NCBI GenBank assembly: GCA_002897735.1
Contig: BDTW01000055.1
Span: 1 to 55,797 of the forward strand
Origin: a bacterium BMS3Bbin13
Lineage (GTDB): Bacteria; Pseudomonadota; Gammaproteobacteria; 21-64-14
Reading direction: 5' to 3'
Length of the DNA: 55,797 nucleotides
Positions 20,225 through 27,425 of this stretch are shown here, piece by piece; position 1 is the first letter of the stretch; the number at the start of each line of letters is the position of its first letter. Position numbers and translations under genes: made by a program. Below the pieces are notes generated by a model, which saw only the letters and a list, made by a program, of their open reading frames with translations, was not told where the DNA came from and did no database searches.

Positions 20225-23200
20225 CCTGCGTCTCCTTCTCCAACCGTGCACGCGTGTCATAGAACACGATGCTGCCGCCGGTAAGATCCATGAGCGACAT
20301 CTGCCACACATCGGGATCCCGCCGCATGATGGGGTTGAGGAGAATCCCCATGCGTCTTACCCGGTCACCCTCGATGCGTTTTCCTCCCACACTGTATTGC
20401 GTTGCGCCATAGCCCCAGTGTCCATACCCAACGCTGAAGGTAATGACGCCGGGTCGAATCCCCTGGATAACCCGTGCCCGGCCCCGGCGCCTGCCTTCGG
20501 GCGTCACCACCCACACGTAATCGCCGTCGAGGATGCCGAGGTGTTCGGCGTCTTCCGCGGAAACCTCGATACCGTTGTCGGGCATGATTTCGCGAATGGT
20601 GTAATTGGATACCAATCGAGAATGGCTCTGCAGGGCGCCCTTGAAGGTGATGATGGTGAGCGGCCATTTCTCCGGTGGATCCAGTTTGTCCAGAGGCGTA
20701 CCCAAGGCCGTCGCAGGCGTAACCCACCGGGTGGTTCCCAGATAGAGTTCTCCGGTCATGCTGTTACGGGTTATGCCGACATCCTCGGCGTAGAAATGGA
20801 GTGTCTTGCCGAAGCGGTGGGTCAACTTACCGCCTTCCCGTGCCTTCGAGTGCGGCTCGAATCGTCCCCCCCGTGCGATAAAACCCAGAACCTTCGGCCA
20901 TTGTTCGGGAGGAAGGGAGTCCTTGAAGCGATCGTGGAACGGTTTGAGATCCATGATCTCGATTTCTTCGGCGGTGACCTCCGGTACCTCGTCATCCGGA
21001 TGGCCCGCGGCGAGGGCCACGTTGGCGCAGGCCTTGAGATACCAGTCCTCCTTACGGTTGAGCGGCCACCACTTCCCGTTTTTGTCCCGAATCGCTTTGT
21101 CGCCGAATCCGGGCATGTCCAGGCGTTTGGCCACATCGATGAGGAAGGCCTCCAGACACATGTGCCTCCCGTCCGGGGTCTTGTGGGTCAATTCCACGAC
21201 GGGCCAACGCATGTACGTGCCCTTGGTCAGAACCGTGGGCAGCGTGCCATCCACGTTCCAGCGTTCGAGAAAACTGCCGTCGGGAACGATGTAGTCGGCA
21301 TACATGCTGGTATCCCCGACCACGATGTCGGAGGCGATAATCAGCGGAACATTCCTGGGATCCTTCATCATCTTGATGATTTCCGGGTTTCCCTGGCCGG
21401 GCACGCTGTAGAAGGGCGTCGCCATATTCCACATCAGGATGTCGATGCCGTAGGGGTATTTCTGCAACCCGGACGGCAACACCTCGGTGTACATGGCAAA
21501 GCTGAAGGGCCACCAGGGACGCTTGGCGGGGTAGGGGTTCTTACCCGCCTTGACCAGGGCCTGATATTCGCTGGTGTCCTCGTAACGCACACCCTGGCGG
21601 GTAATCATGACCCCATAGGCGACACCTTTCGCCTCCGGGACATCGACATTGTCATACAATCCTTTCTTGTAGCTCCAACTGCCGCCGCCGGCGGTAAGCC
21701 CTCCGGTCCAGTTCATATTGCCGACCAGAAGATTGAGCAGCAGAACGGCCACCCCGTTGTAATAACCGTTGGGATGCTTGACCACGCCGCGATACATGGT
21801 GCTGACCGCTTGGCGCCCATAGCTGGTAAATTCTCGCGCCAGCTCGATCATGCGCTCCTTGCTCACTCCGCAAATAGAGGAGTACTCATCCAGGGAATGC
21901 ATTTCGGCGGACTCGCGAATACGGGCAAAGGCCGTTTTGACCCGGATTCCGTTCACCTCCCCGGCATATTCCATCCGGGCGGTATCCGCGGCCCCGGCTC
22001 GCGCAGGACGCCCCGCAGGGTCGATGACCACGCGGTCCGCGGCGCTATCGCCCTTGAAGCCACCCAGCCCGGCCGCTTCGGAAGTCAGGAAACGACCGTA
22101 CTTTGGATGTTTCTCATCGACTATGATCAGATGCGTGGCATCGGTGTGGGACAATTCGCCGGCCGCCTCGGCCGCCTTCCGGGTGGGGTGGGAAAGATAA
22201 GCCGCATCGTAACGGCGATTCTCGATGATCCAGCGGATCATGCCCAGCGCCAGGGCCCCGTCGGTGCTCGGCTTGATGGCCACCCAGGACGCCCGGTCTC
22301 CGATGACGCCTCCACGGCTGAGGTGTGGATCCACTACGACATATTTCAGCCCGTCCGGCTTGGCACGCGCATGTGCGGCGTATTTCCCATGGGTCTGCAT
22401 CGGAAAATTGGCATCGCCGGGCTGGGTGCCCCAGTAGATGATGAACTTGGCATCGGTCACGTCCGGCTGGGTCATGTGCTTGCCGGGAAACACCTGGTCC
22501 GTCGCCACGTGATGGCTCAGCTCGCATACATTGACATGATCGTCCACGTTGACGCTGCCGAAGGCCTGGCCGAAGCGAACGACGAATTCCTTGCGCGCAC
22601 CTACGGTGCGCCCACACTGCAGAACAAACCCGTTGGTTCGGTGTCCCAATTCCGGCGCGGCGGGATTCATCAGTTCGTTTCTCTTCGCATAGAGACCCCC
22701 AAAGCCCGTCACCTCGAACGATTCGCTTGCCGGATCGCCCGTATCGGCAAAGATCTTGCCGCCATCGACCACTTCACGGATCAGTTGCTCCCAACTGATC
22801 GGCTGCCACTTGCCGCTCCCCCGGGGACCCTTGCGCTTCAAGGGCGAGAGGACCCGATAGGGGTCGTAGGCACTCTCGATACCGGCGTTGCCCCGGGCGC
22901 AAACGGTGCCGGGGTGCGCGGCGGTCCGGATAAACGGAACGCTCATGCTGGTGTAGTCGATCAAGGTGTTCGGGTGGTACGGGTTGCCGATAATGCGCTG
23001 CACCCGCCCCGTCTTGCGGTCGATCTTGACTCGCAGACCACAATTGCTGTGGCACTGCTGATCGGTCGTATGGCGCAAGATCCATTGGGGATTGGGCTTG
23101 AGTTCCCCGGTGGTTACATCACGGAGCCATTCCGGGGTATCTGAATTGCCATAGATGGGATGCAGTGCCTTGCGTCCACGATTCCGATAGGATACGACAT

Positions 23201-23306
23201 CGACGATCGTTCCCCCGAATCCTCCGAGGCCCACCCCAACGCCGCCTATCGCCAATGCGCCGAGAAAGCCGCGGCGGGTAATCGGCGCGAAAGGTTCCTT
23301 AGCCAT
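20217..23306 (-). CDS. TtrA-like molybdopterin oxidoreductase, catalytic subunit
   Basis: This is a periplasmic DMSO-reductase-family enzyme of 1029 aa. A Tat signal (TRRGFLGALAIGG) lies at residues 10-30. The cluster motif is D82-x2-C85-x3-C89-x46-C136; the first position is Cys in typical TtrA but Asp here. CARGNAGIESAYDPYR and GKWQPISWEQLIREVVDGG match tetrathionate reductase TtrA closely in pattern, and C261 in HVNVCELSH occupies the Mo-ligand position. Length fits TtrA (about 1020 aa), not ArrA or ArxA (about 850). The start at 23306 has GGAGG upstream and overlaps the NrfD-like gene. Substrate is unproven: tetrathionate, or another sulfur, selenium or arsenic oxyanion. Confidence 0.88.
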   Translation of the reverse strand: MAKEPFAPITRRGFLGALAIGGVGVGLGGFGGTIVDVVSYRNRGRKALHPIYGNSDTPEWLRDVTTGELKPNPQWILRHTTDQQCHSNCGLRVKIDRKTGRVQRIIGNPYHPNTLIDYTSMSVPFIRTAAHPGTVCARGNAGIESAYDPYRVLSPLKRKGPRGSGKWQPISWEQLIREVVDGGKIFADTGDPASESFEVTGFGGLYAKRNELMNPAAPELGHRTNGFVLQCGRTVGARKEFVVRFGQAFGSVNVDDHVNVCELSHHVATDQVFPGKHMTQPDVTDAKFIIYWGTQPGDANFPMQTHGKYAAHARAKPDGLKYVVVDPHLSRGGVIGDRASWVAIKPSTDGALALGMIRWIIENRRYDAAYLSHPTRKAAEAAGELSHTDATHLIIVDEKHPKYGRFLTSEAAGLGGFKGDSAADRVVIDPAGRPARAGAADTARMEYAGEVNGIRVKTAFARIRESAEMHSLDEYSSICGVSKERMIELAREFTSYGRQAVSTMYRGVVKHPNGYYNGVAVLLLNLLVGNMNWTGGLTAGGGSWSYKKGLYDNVDVPEAKGVAYGVMITRQGVRYEDTSEYQALVKAGKNPYPAKRPWWPFSFAMYTEVLPSGLQKYPYGIDILMWNMATPFYSVPGQGNPEIIKMMKDPRNVPLIIASDIVVGDTSMYADYIVPDGSFLERWNVDGTLPTVLTKGTYMRWPVVELTHKTPDGRHMCLEAFLIDVAKRLDMPGFGDKAIRDKNGKWWPLNRKEDWYLKACANVALAAGHPDDEVPEVTAEEIEIMDLKPFHDRFKDSLPPEQWPKVLGFIARGGRFEPHSKAREGGKLTHRFGKTLHFYAEDVGITRNSMTGELYLGTTRWVTPATALGTPLDKLDPPEKWPLTIITFKGALQSHSRLVSNYTIREIMPDNGIEVSAEDAEHLGILDGDYVWVVTPEGRRRGRARVIQGIRPGVITFSVGYGHWGYGATQYSVGGKRIEGDRVRRMGILLNPIMRRDPDVWQMSLMDLTGGSIVFYDTRARLEKETQGV

Positions 23307-24510
23307 TTGATGCCACCTCCTCATTCGTATGCGTTATCGGCGTCTTTTCCTCTTCCGGCTTTACCGAGCTGTAGGGGAGAGCCACCCATACAAAGGCCAA
23401 CAGGCCGACGCAGAGCACCCAGTCGTAAATCAGATCGGCGAGCATGCCGCCTGGCATCACATACCAGTAATAACCGGCACCGCTCCTTGGAAGCGCCTGC
23501 CCGGCGATAAGTACCGCGAAGCGCAACGCAAATACACCCATCAAGGCGCTCGCCGCGCATACGCTAACCACCCAGGGATTCTTGCGCAGCCTGCGGGAGA
23601 TCAGCAACACGGCCGACACTACGGCACCGCCCCAGAACCACCAGCCCCAGGACAGCCACCAATAGGGATGGTCCAGCGTCCAGAAGGCGCGGCGAAGCTC
23701 CACCGTGCCGTAATTCCAAGCGTATTGATGCCATAGCAACCACAAGACGGCGGCGGCCAGGGAACCCAACCACATCCAGCGGATGTGGTGCGCATCGGCC
23801 CGGGCGGATTCTCGGGTCGCCGAAAGATAGCTCGCCGCCGGCAGCATCAGCCACAGGAAAGCCGCACCTCCGGCGATGGCGCTGGCGAAAAACACCGCGG
23901 GGACAAAGGCACTGCTCCACAACTCCACGCCGTGCTCGGTCATCAGGAAAATCGGCGAATAGAGAATGGCGAACAACGCGACGATGACCCCGAAGACCGT
24001 GATACCGCGCCCGAACACCGGACAGCCCAACGGACTGAAACGCCTCACCCACAAGGTGAAGATGTCGCCGATCACCTGTTGCCACCGGGGGCGCCCCTCG
24101 AGGGTGGCGACGATCTGCGGCCTCAGGACCGACATGCCGAGCCACCAGGCCAGCACAATGAACAAGGGGAGGAAAATGACGCCCAGCTTGATGATGGCGG
24201 TACCCATGTTGCGCCAACCGAAGGTGGGATCGCCGAGACCGTAGATGTATATATTCCAGAAGTGCCCCGGCTGTTCCATTTCCACCACCGGGTTGAACAA
24301 ACCGGCTATTCCGAGGGCCGAAACCATAGGCAGGGAGAAACGATGCGCGGGACGATCGGTGCCCGCACCGTGCAACTGTCTCCAGGCCCAGAACAGGAAA
24401 ATCGCTCCCGCTATGCCGAACAACGCGGAGTAGTTCGCCAGCAGGGGCGTGAGACTGGGTAAATGTCCGACGTTAAGGTACTCGCCGATAAACTCGTGAG
24501 GAATGCTCAT
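23299..24510 (-). CDS. NrfD/TtrC-like membrane quinone-interacting subunit
   Basis: This is the membrane anchor that links the periplasmic enzyme to the quinone pool. It has 403 aa and nine clear hydrophobic segments, the last being LIYDWVLCVGLLAFVWVALP. The hydrophobic pattern and position fit the NrfD/TtrC (PsrC) family, although it is longer than Salmonella TtrC (about 340 aa). The start ATG at 24510 overlaps the stop of the Fe-S gene (ATGA). Its stop overlaps the catalytic-subunit start by 8 bases. Confidence 0.87.
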   Translation of the reverse strand: MSIPHEFIGEYLNVGHLPSLTPLLANYSALFGIAGAIFLFWAWRQLHGAGTDRPAHRFSLPMVSALGIAGLFNPVVEMEQPGHFWNIYIYGLGDPTFGWRNMGTAIIKLGVIFLPLFIVLAWWLGMSVLRPQIVATLEGRPRWQQVIGDIFTLWVRRFSPLGCPVFGRGITVFGVIVALFAILYSPIFLMTEHGVELWSSAFVPAVFFASAIAGGAAFLWLMLPAASYLSATRESARADAHHIRWMWLGSLAAAVLWLLWHQYAWNYGTVELRRAFWTLDHPYWWLSWGWWFWGGAVVSAVLLISRRLRKNPWVVSVCAASALMGVFALRFAVLIAGQALPRSGAGYYWYVMPGGMLADLIYDWVLCVGLLAFVWVALPYSSVKPEEEKTPITHTNEEVASNG

Positions 24511-25478
24511 TCTCGCCCCCCCTCCGCCATCCGAATCAACCAATCACCGGCCGGCAGGCCCGCGTCCTCGCGACCCGTACTCCACAGGTCGGGTCTTCCC
24601 GGCAGATTGTTCTGCAGTTGATCCGTCAACGCGATATAAAACACCCGCGGCTCGTTTCCGGTCTCCGGCTTGAGCACCTGTACCGGCTCACCCCTGATCT
24701 GCCGGGTCACCGGATCATTCGGATCATTGATATCACCGAACTGGCGTGCGCCGCCGACACAGGTCTCTACGCACGCCGGCAACAGCCCCTGATCCGTGCG
24801 CTGAGCGCAGAAATCGCACTTGTCCGCCTTGTGCGTGACCGGATTCATGAACCGGGCGTCGTAGGGGCAGGCCTCCACGCAGGAACCGCAACCCACACAA
24901 CGATCATCATCCACCACGACGATTCCATCCTGCCGCTGCCAAGTCGCCCCGGCGGGGCACACCGACAGACAGGAGGGACGCTCGCAGTGATTGCACAGAC
25001 GAGGAAGGAAAGCGCGCTTGGTGAAGGGGTAACGCCCCACCTCCACGTCCGGCACCCAGGTACGGAACATGCCTTCAGGAATGTTGTTCTCAAACTTGCA
25101 GGCCGCCGTACAGGCCTGGCAGCCGATGCATTTGCGTAAATCGATGAGCATCACCCGGCGCTTGCCCTTGAATCCCCTGAAGGCAAGATCGCCGTCCTTG
25201 CGGGTATAGGCATAGACGGATTTCGAGTGATAGAACTCGTAGCCGGTGCCCGCCGGGGCGACATCGTCCGAAAAACGGCCCGGCTCGACTTCCCGGGTGT
25301 TCTTCGAAACGAGGGCGCCCGCCTTGGCCGTCCCGACCCCGGCGGCAACGCCACCGACCAGCCAGGAAAGCAACTTCCTGCGCGACAGACCCTCGGGAGG
25401 CCCTTCTCCGGGGGTCCACCTCGACTCGGAGCCGCTTGCAGGCTCCTTGGGTTTCCCACGATCCCGCTCGCTCTTCAT
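24507..25478 (-). CDS. TtrB-like ferredoxin subunit with four [4Fe-4S] motifs
   Basis: This is the electron-transfer subunit between the catalytic and membrane subunits, 323 aa. A twin-arginine signal (SRRKLLSWLVGG) lies at residues 32-43. Four Cys clusters follow: CIGCQACTAAC, CNHCERPSCLSVC, CVGCGSCVEAC and CDFC...CVETC, as in TtrB, PsrB and DmsB. ATG 25478 has GGGAG upstream; upstream in-frame codons do not look coding. It is the first gene of the operon, which is ordered B-C-A as in ttrBCA. A Tat signal on its own chain fits the TtrB type. Confidence 0.9.
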   Translation of the reverse strand: MKSERDRGKPKEPASGSESRWTPGEGPPEGLSRRKLLSWLVGGVAAGVGTAKAGALVSKNTREVEPGRFSDDVAPAGTGYEFYHSKSVYAYTRKDGDLAFRGFKGKRRVMLIDLRKCIGCQACTAACKFENNIPEGMFRTWVPDVEVGRYPFTKRAFLPRLCNHCERPSCLSVCPAGATWQRQDGIVVVDDDRCVGCGSCVEACPYDARFMNPVTHKADKCDFCAQRTDQGLLPACVETCVGGARQFGDINDPNDPVTRQIRGEPVQVLKPETGNEPRVFYIALTDQLQNNLPGRPDLWSTGREDAGLPAGDWLIRMAEGGRE

Positions 25479-25903
25479 CACCAATGCTCCCATCCACCAT
25501 ATAGTTTGATGTAGAGTAATAGCCGCCAAGGCCGAATCCCGCCTTGATTGGGATCACGAAATATGCAGATATCCGCTTTTGTGAATATTCGAAGCGGGAG
25601 GAAACCACTTGCAGTGTGGAGTGGACCCCATCGGCGGGACAGTTGGAGGCGCTTACTTGGACTTCGTTGGGCGATCATCTTTGCGTGTAGCGGCCGAGTG
25701 GAACCGCACATGAATGGCGGATAGTGCGGTGACGGGAAGATGGACGCGGAAGAATGGGCGGTGCCCCCTCCCGATCGCCAACCACTGACCACGTTCAGGG
25801 TACTTGTGCCCGTGAGTGCCGGGCCGGTGGAGCATCGGGGTCCAGGAGAACCCTGAACCGGGCGGTGGTTTAATTATTCAAATAATTGTTGTAGCATTGA
25901 AAT
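25479..25903. promoter_or_regulatory. divergent regulatory gap between the molybdoenzyme operon and arsR
   Basis: This 425-base gap holds no convincing gene. It is more AT-rich than its surroundings near both ends. Dyads visible are an imperfect GCAGATATCCGC at 25565-25576, a perfect GAATATTC at 25583-25590, and the perfect arsR operator described separately. The middle (about 25600-25860) shows nothing recognisable. No two-component (TtrRS-like) genes are present, so control of the molybdoenzyme operon must act through this gap or from elsewhere. Confidence 0.5.
25872..25887. promoter_or_regulatory. candidate ArsR operator
   Basis: AATTATT-CA-AATAATT is a perfect 7-bp inverted repeat 17 bases before the arsR ATG. 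It stands out in very GC-rich DNA and matches the AT-rich short-dyad form of ArsR-family operators. It probably overlaps the promoter of the ars operon, giving autorepression relieved by As(III). Confidence 0.7.
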
Positions 25904-26296
25904 ATGAGCGGTGTAAGTATGAACAAGGCCGTCGGCGTCTCGCTTTTGGAATGCCTCGCCTCGGGCGTACGGCTCGATGTCTTTCGGCTGCTCGTCAGAA
26001 TAGGGCCGGAAGGCATGGTGGCCGGCGAGATTGCGGAGGCGCTCGGTCTCCCGCCGTCGAATTTGTCGTTCCACTTCAAGGCGCTCACCCAGGCGGGGCT
26101 TCTCCGTGTAGCGCAGGAGGGTCGCTACCAGCGCTATCGGGCCAATATTCCGCTGATGCTGGAACTCGTCGCCTACCTCACCGACGAATGCTGCGCGGGG
26201 CAGCCGGAGGCCTGCGCGGCGTTGCGCGCCGCCTCGCCCTGCGACGAGGCCGTGCTGCCGCCCCTGACCACTTCCCGACGGAGTGCCCGCTCATGA
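25904..26296 (+). CDS. arsR: ArsR-family As(III)-responsive repressor
   Basis: This is a winged-helix repressor of 130 aa (start 25904; an ATG at 25919 is also possible). The recognition region is GLPPSNLSFHFKALTQAGLL. The inducer site seems to be the C-terminal triad C96, C97 and C104 (DECCAGQPEAC), the arrangement known from Acidithiobacillus ferrooxidans ArsR (C95, C96, C102), rather than the E. coli CVC motif in the recognition helix. The stop overlaps the arsC start (ATGA). Confidence 0.92.
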   Translation: MSGVSMNKAVGVSLLECLASGVRLDVFRLLVRIGPEGMVAGEIAEALGLPPSNLSFHFKALTQAGLLRVAQEGRYQRYRANIPLMLELVAYLTDECCAGQPEACAALRAASPCDEAVLPPLTTSRRSARS

Positions 26297-26775
26297 ACGT
26301 GCTCTTTCTCTGCACCGGAAATTCCTGCCGCTCGATCCTCGCCGAGGCCGTGTTCAATCATCTCGCTCCCGCGGGCCGGCGTGCGCTGAGCGCCGGGAGT
26401 CACCCGACAGGTAAAGTCCACCCGCGCACGCTCGCCCTGCTTGCGCACGAAGGCATTCCGATCGAGGGCCTTCACAGCAAGTCTTGGGACGACCTGCCGG
26501 TGACGCCCGACGTCGTGATCACGGTGTGCGCGAACGCCGCCGGCGAGACCTGCCCGGCGTATTTCGGCCCGGCGGTGCGCGCTCATTGGGACGTGGCCGA
26601 TCCGGCTTGCGTTACGGGTACGGAGGCCGAGATCGAGGCGGCCTTCGAGCGTGCCTACCGGATACTTCGGCGGCGGGTCGAGGCCTTCCTTGCACTGCCG
26701 CTCGATGAGTCCGGGCGGGATCGCCGGCGGCTGCAGGCCGGGCTTGCGCACATCGGCGAGCTTTTTTGTGAGTAA
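26293..26775 (+). CDS. arsC: thioredoxin-type arsenate reductase ArsC
   Basis: It reduces arsenate to arsenite in the cytoplasm. It has 160 aa and the low-molecular-weight phosphatase fold. The P-loop is C7-TGNSC-R13. C79 and C87 (VCANAAGETC) fit the relay pair of the S. aureus-type, thioredoxin-coupled enzymes (C82, C89). The ATG at 26293 overlaps the arsR stop. It is the product-forming step for the ArsD/ArsA pair downstream. Confidence 0.93.
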   Translation: MNVLFLCTGNSCRSILAEAVFNHLAPAGRRALSAGSHPTGKVHPRTLALLAHEGIPIEGLHSKSWDDLPVTPDVVITVCANAAGETCPAYFGPAVRAHWDVADPACVTGTEAEIEAAFERAYRILRRRVEAFLALPLDESGRDRRRLQAGLAHIGELFCE

Positions 26776-26802
26776 TATTCAAAGTCTTGATGGAGGATTG
26801 AA

Positions 26803-27408
26803 ATGAAAACGATCCAGATCTTCGACCCCCCTCTTTGCTGCAGCACCGGCGTGTGCGGATCCGAGGTGGATCAGTCGCTGGTGGACTTCGCCGCCACGGT
26901 GGATTGGGCAAAGCGGCGGGGTGCGCGCATCGAGCGATTCAACCTTGCCCAGCAACCGCTGGCATTCGCCGAAAACGACACCGTGAGGGTTTTTCTGAAA
27001 GAGCATGGCGATGACGGTCTGCCGTTGGTGCTGATCGAGAGCGAGATCGTGCTTGCCGGGCGTTATCCGAGCCGCGCGGAACTTGCCGGGATCGCAGGGC
27101 TCGAGGCGCCGGCGCCGGCCGCGGTGCTGTCGCCCGAGGTGAGCGAGCTGGTGGCCCTGGGCGCCGCGATCGCGGCCGGCTGTGAACCCTGCTTCAAGCA
27201 TCACTATAACGAGGCCCGCAAGCTCGGCGTGGCCCGGACGGCTATGCGCGAGGCGGCGCGCATCGGCGAAGCGGTCTGCCGGACCGGCACGAGTCACCTG
27301 GTCGAGCTTGCCGAACGACTGACGGGCGACGACTCCGAACGGGCGGCCGCCGACCGCGGGTGCGACAACGGCCGGACCACTCAGGCCGGCGCGAAGTGCT
27401 GCGGCTGA
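26803..27408 (+). CDS. arsD: ArsD metallochaperone fused to an AhpD/CMD-like domain
   Basis: It has 201 aa and two parts. Residues 1-100 are ArsD, the As(III) metallochaperone, with the binding triad C12, C13 and C18 (LCCSTGVC). Residues 112-172 look like a carboxymuconolactone decarboxylase/AhpD domain, SELVALGAAIAAGCEPCFKH, with the CxxC-x3-His signature C127, C130, H134. The chain ends in a KCCG tail. GGAGG lies 5-9 bases before the ATG. Plain ArsD is about 120 aa, so the second domain is an addition and may give redox activity near As(III). The gene meets arsA at TGATG. Confidence 0.88.
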   Translation: MKTIQIFDPPLCCSTGVCGSEVDQSLVDFAATVDWAKRRGARIERFNLAQQPLAFAENDTVRVFLKEHGDDGLPLVLIESEIVLAGRYPSRAELAGIAGLEAPAPAAVLSPEVSELVALGAAIAAGCEPCFKHHYNEARKLGVARTAMREAARIGEAVCRTGTSHLVELAERLTGDDSERAAADRGCDNGRTTQAGAKCCG

Positions 27409-27425
27409 TGGGGGGGGAGGACCGC

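Noticed and set aside
20142-23144. A 1000-codon open frame on the plus strand opposite the molybdoenzyme gene
   Set aside because: It is the antisense shadow of the catalytic gene in GC-rich DNA. It has no domain pattern, and the minus-strand frame carries all the catalytic motifs.
20217-23306. Respiratory arsenate reductase ArrA or arsenite oxidase ArxA, given the nearby ars genes
   Set aside because: Length, the B-C-A gene order and the CARGNAGIESAYDPYR and GKWQPISWEQL segments fit TtrA better. ArrA/ArxA are about 850 aa with different gene order. An arsenic substrate remains possible but is not shown.
25565-25590. Sigma-70 promoter for the molybdoenzyme operon (TTCACA with TATTTC)
   Set aside because: The -10 match is only three of six and spacing is 16, so it is not reported as a promoter.
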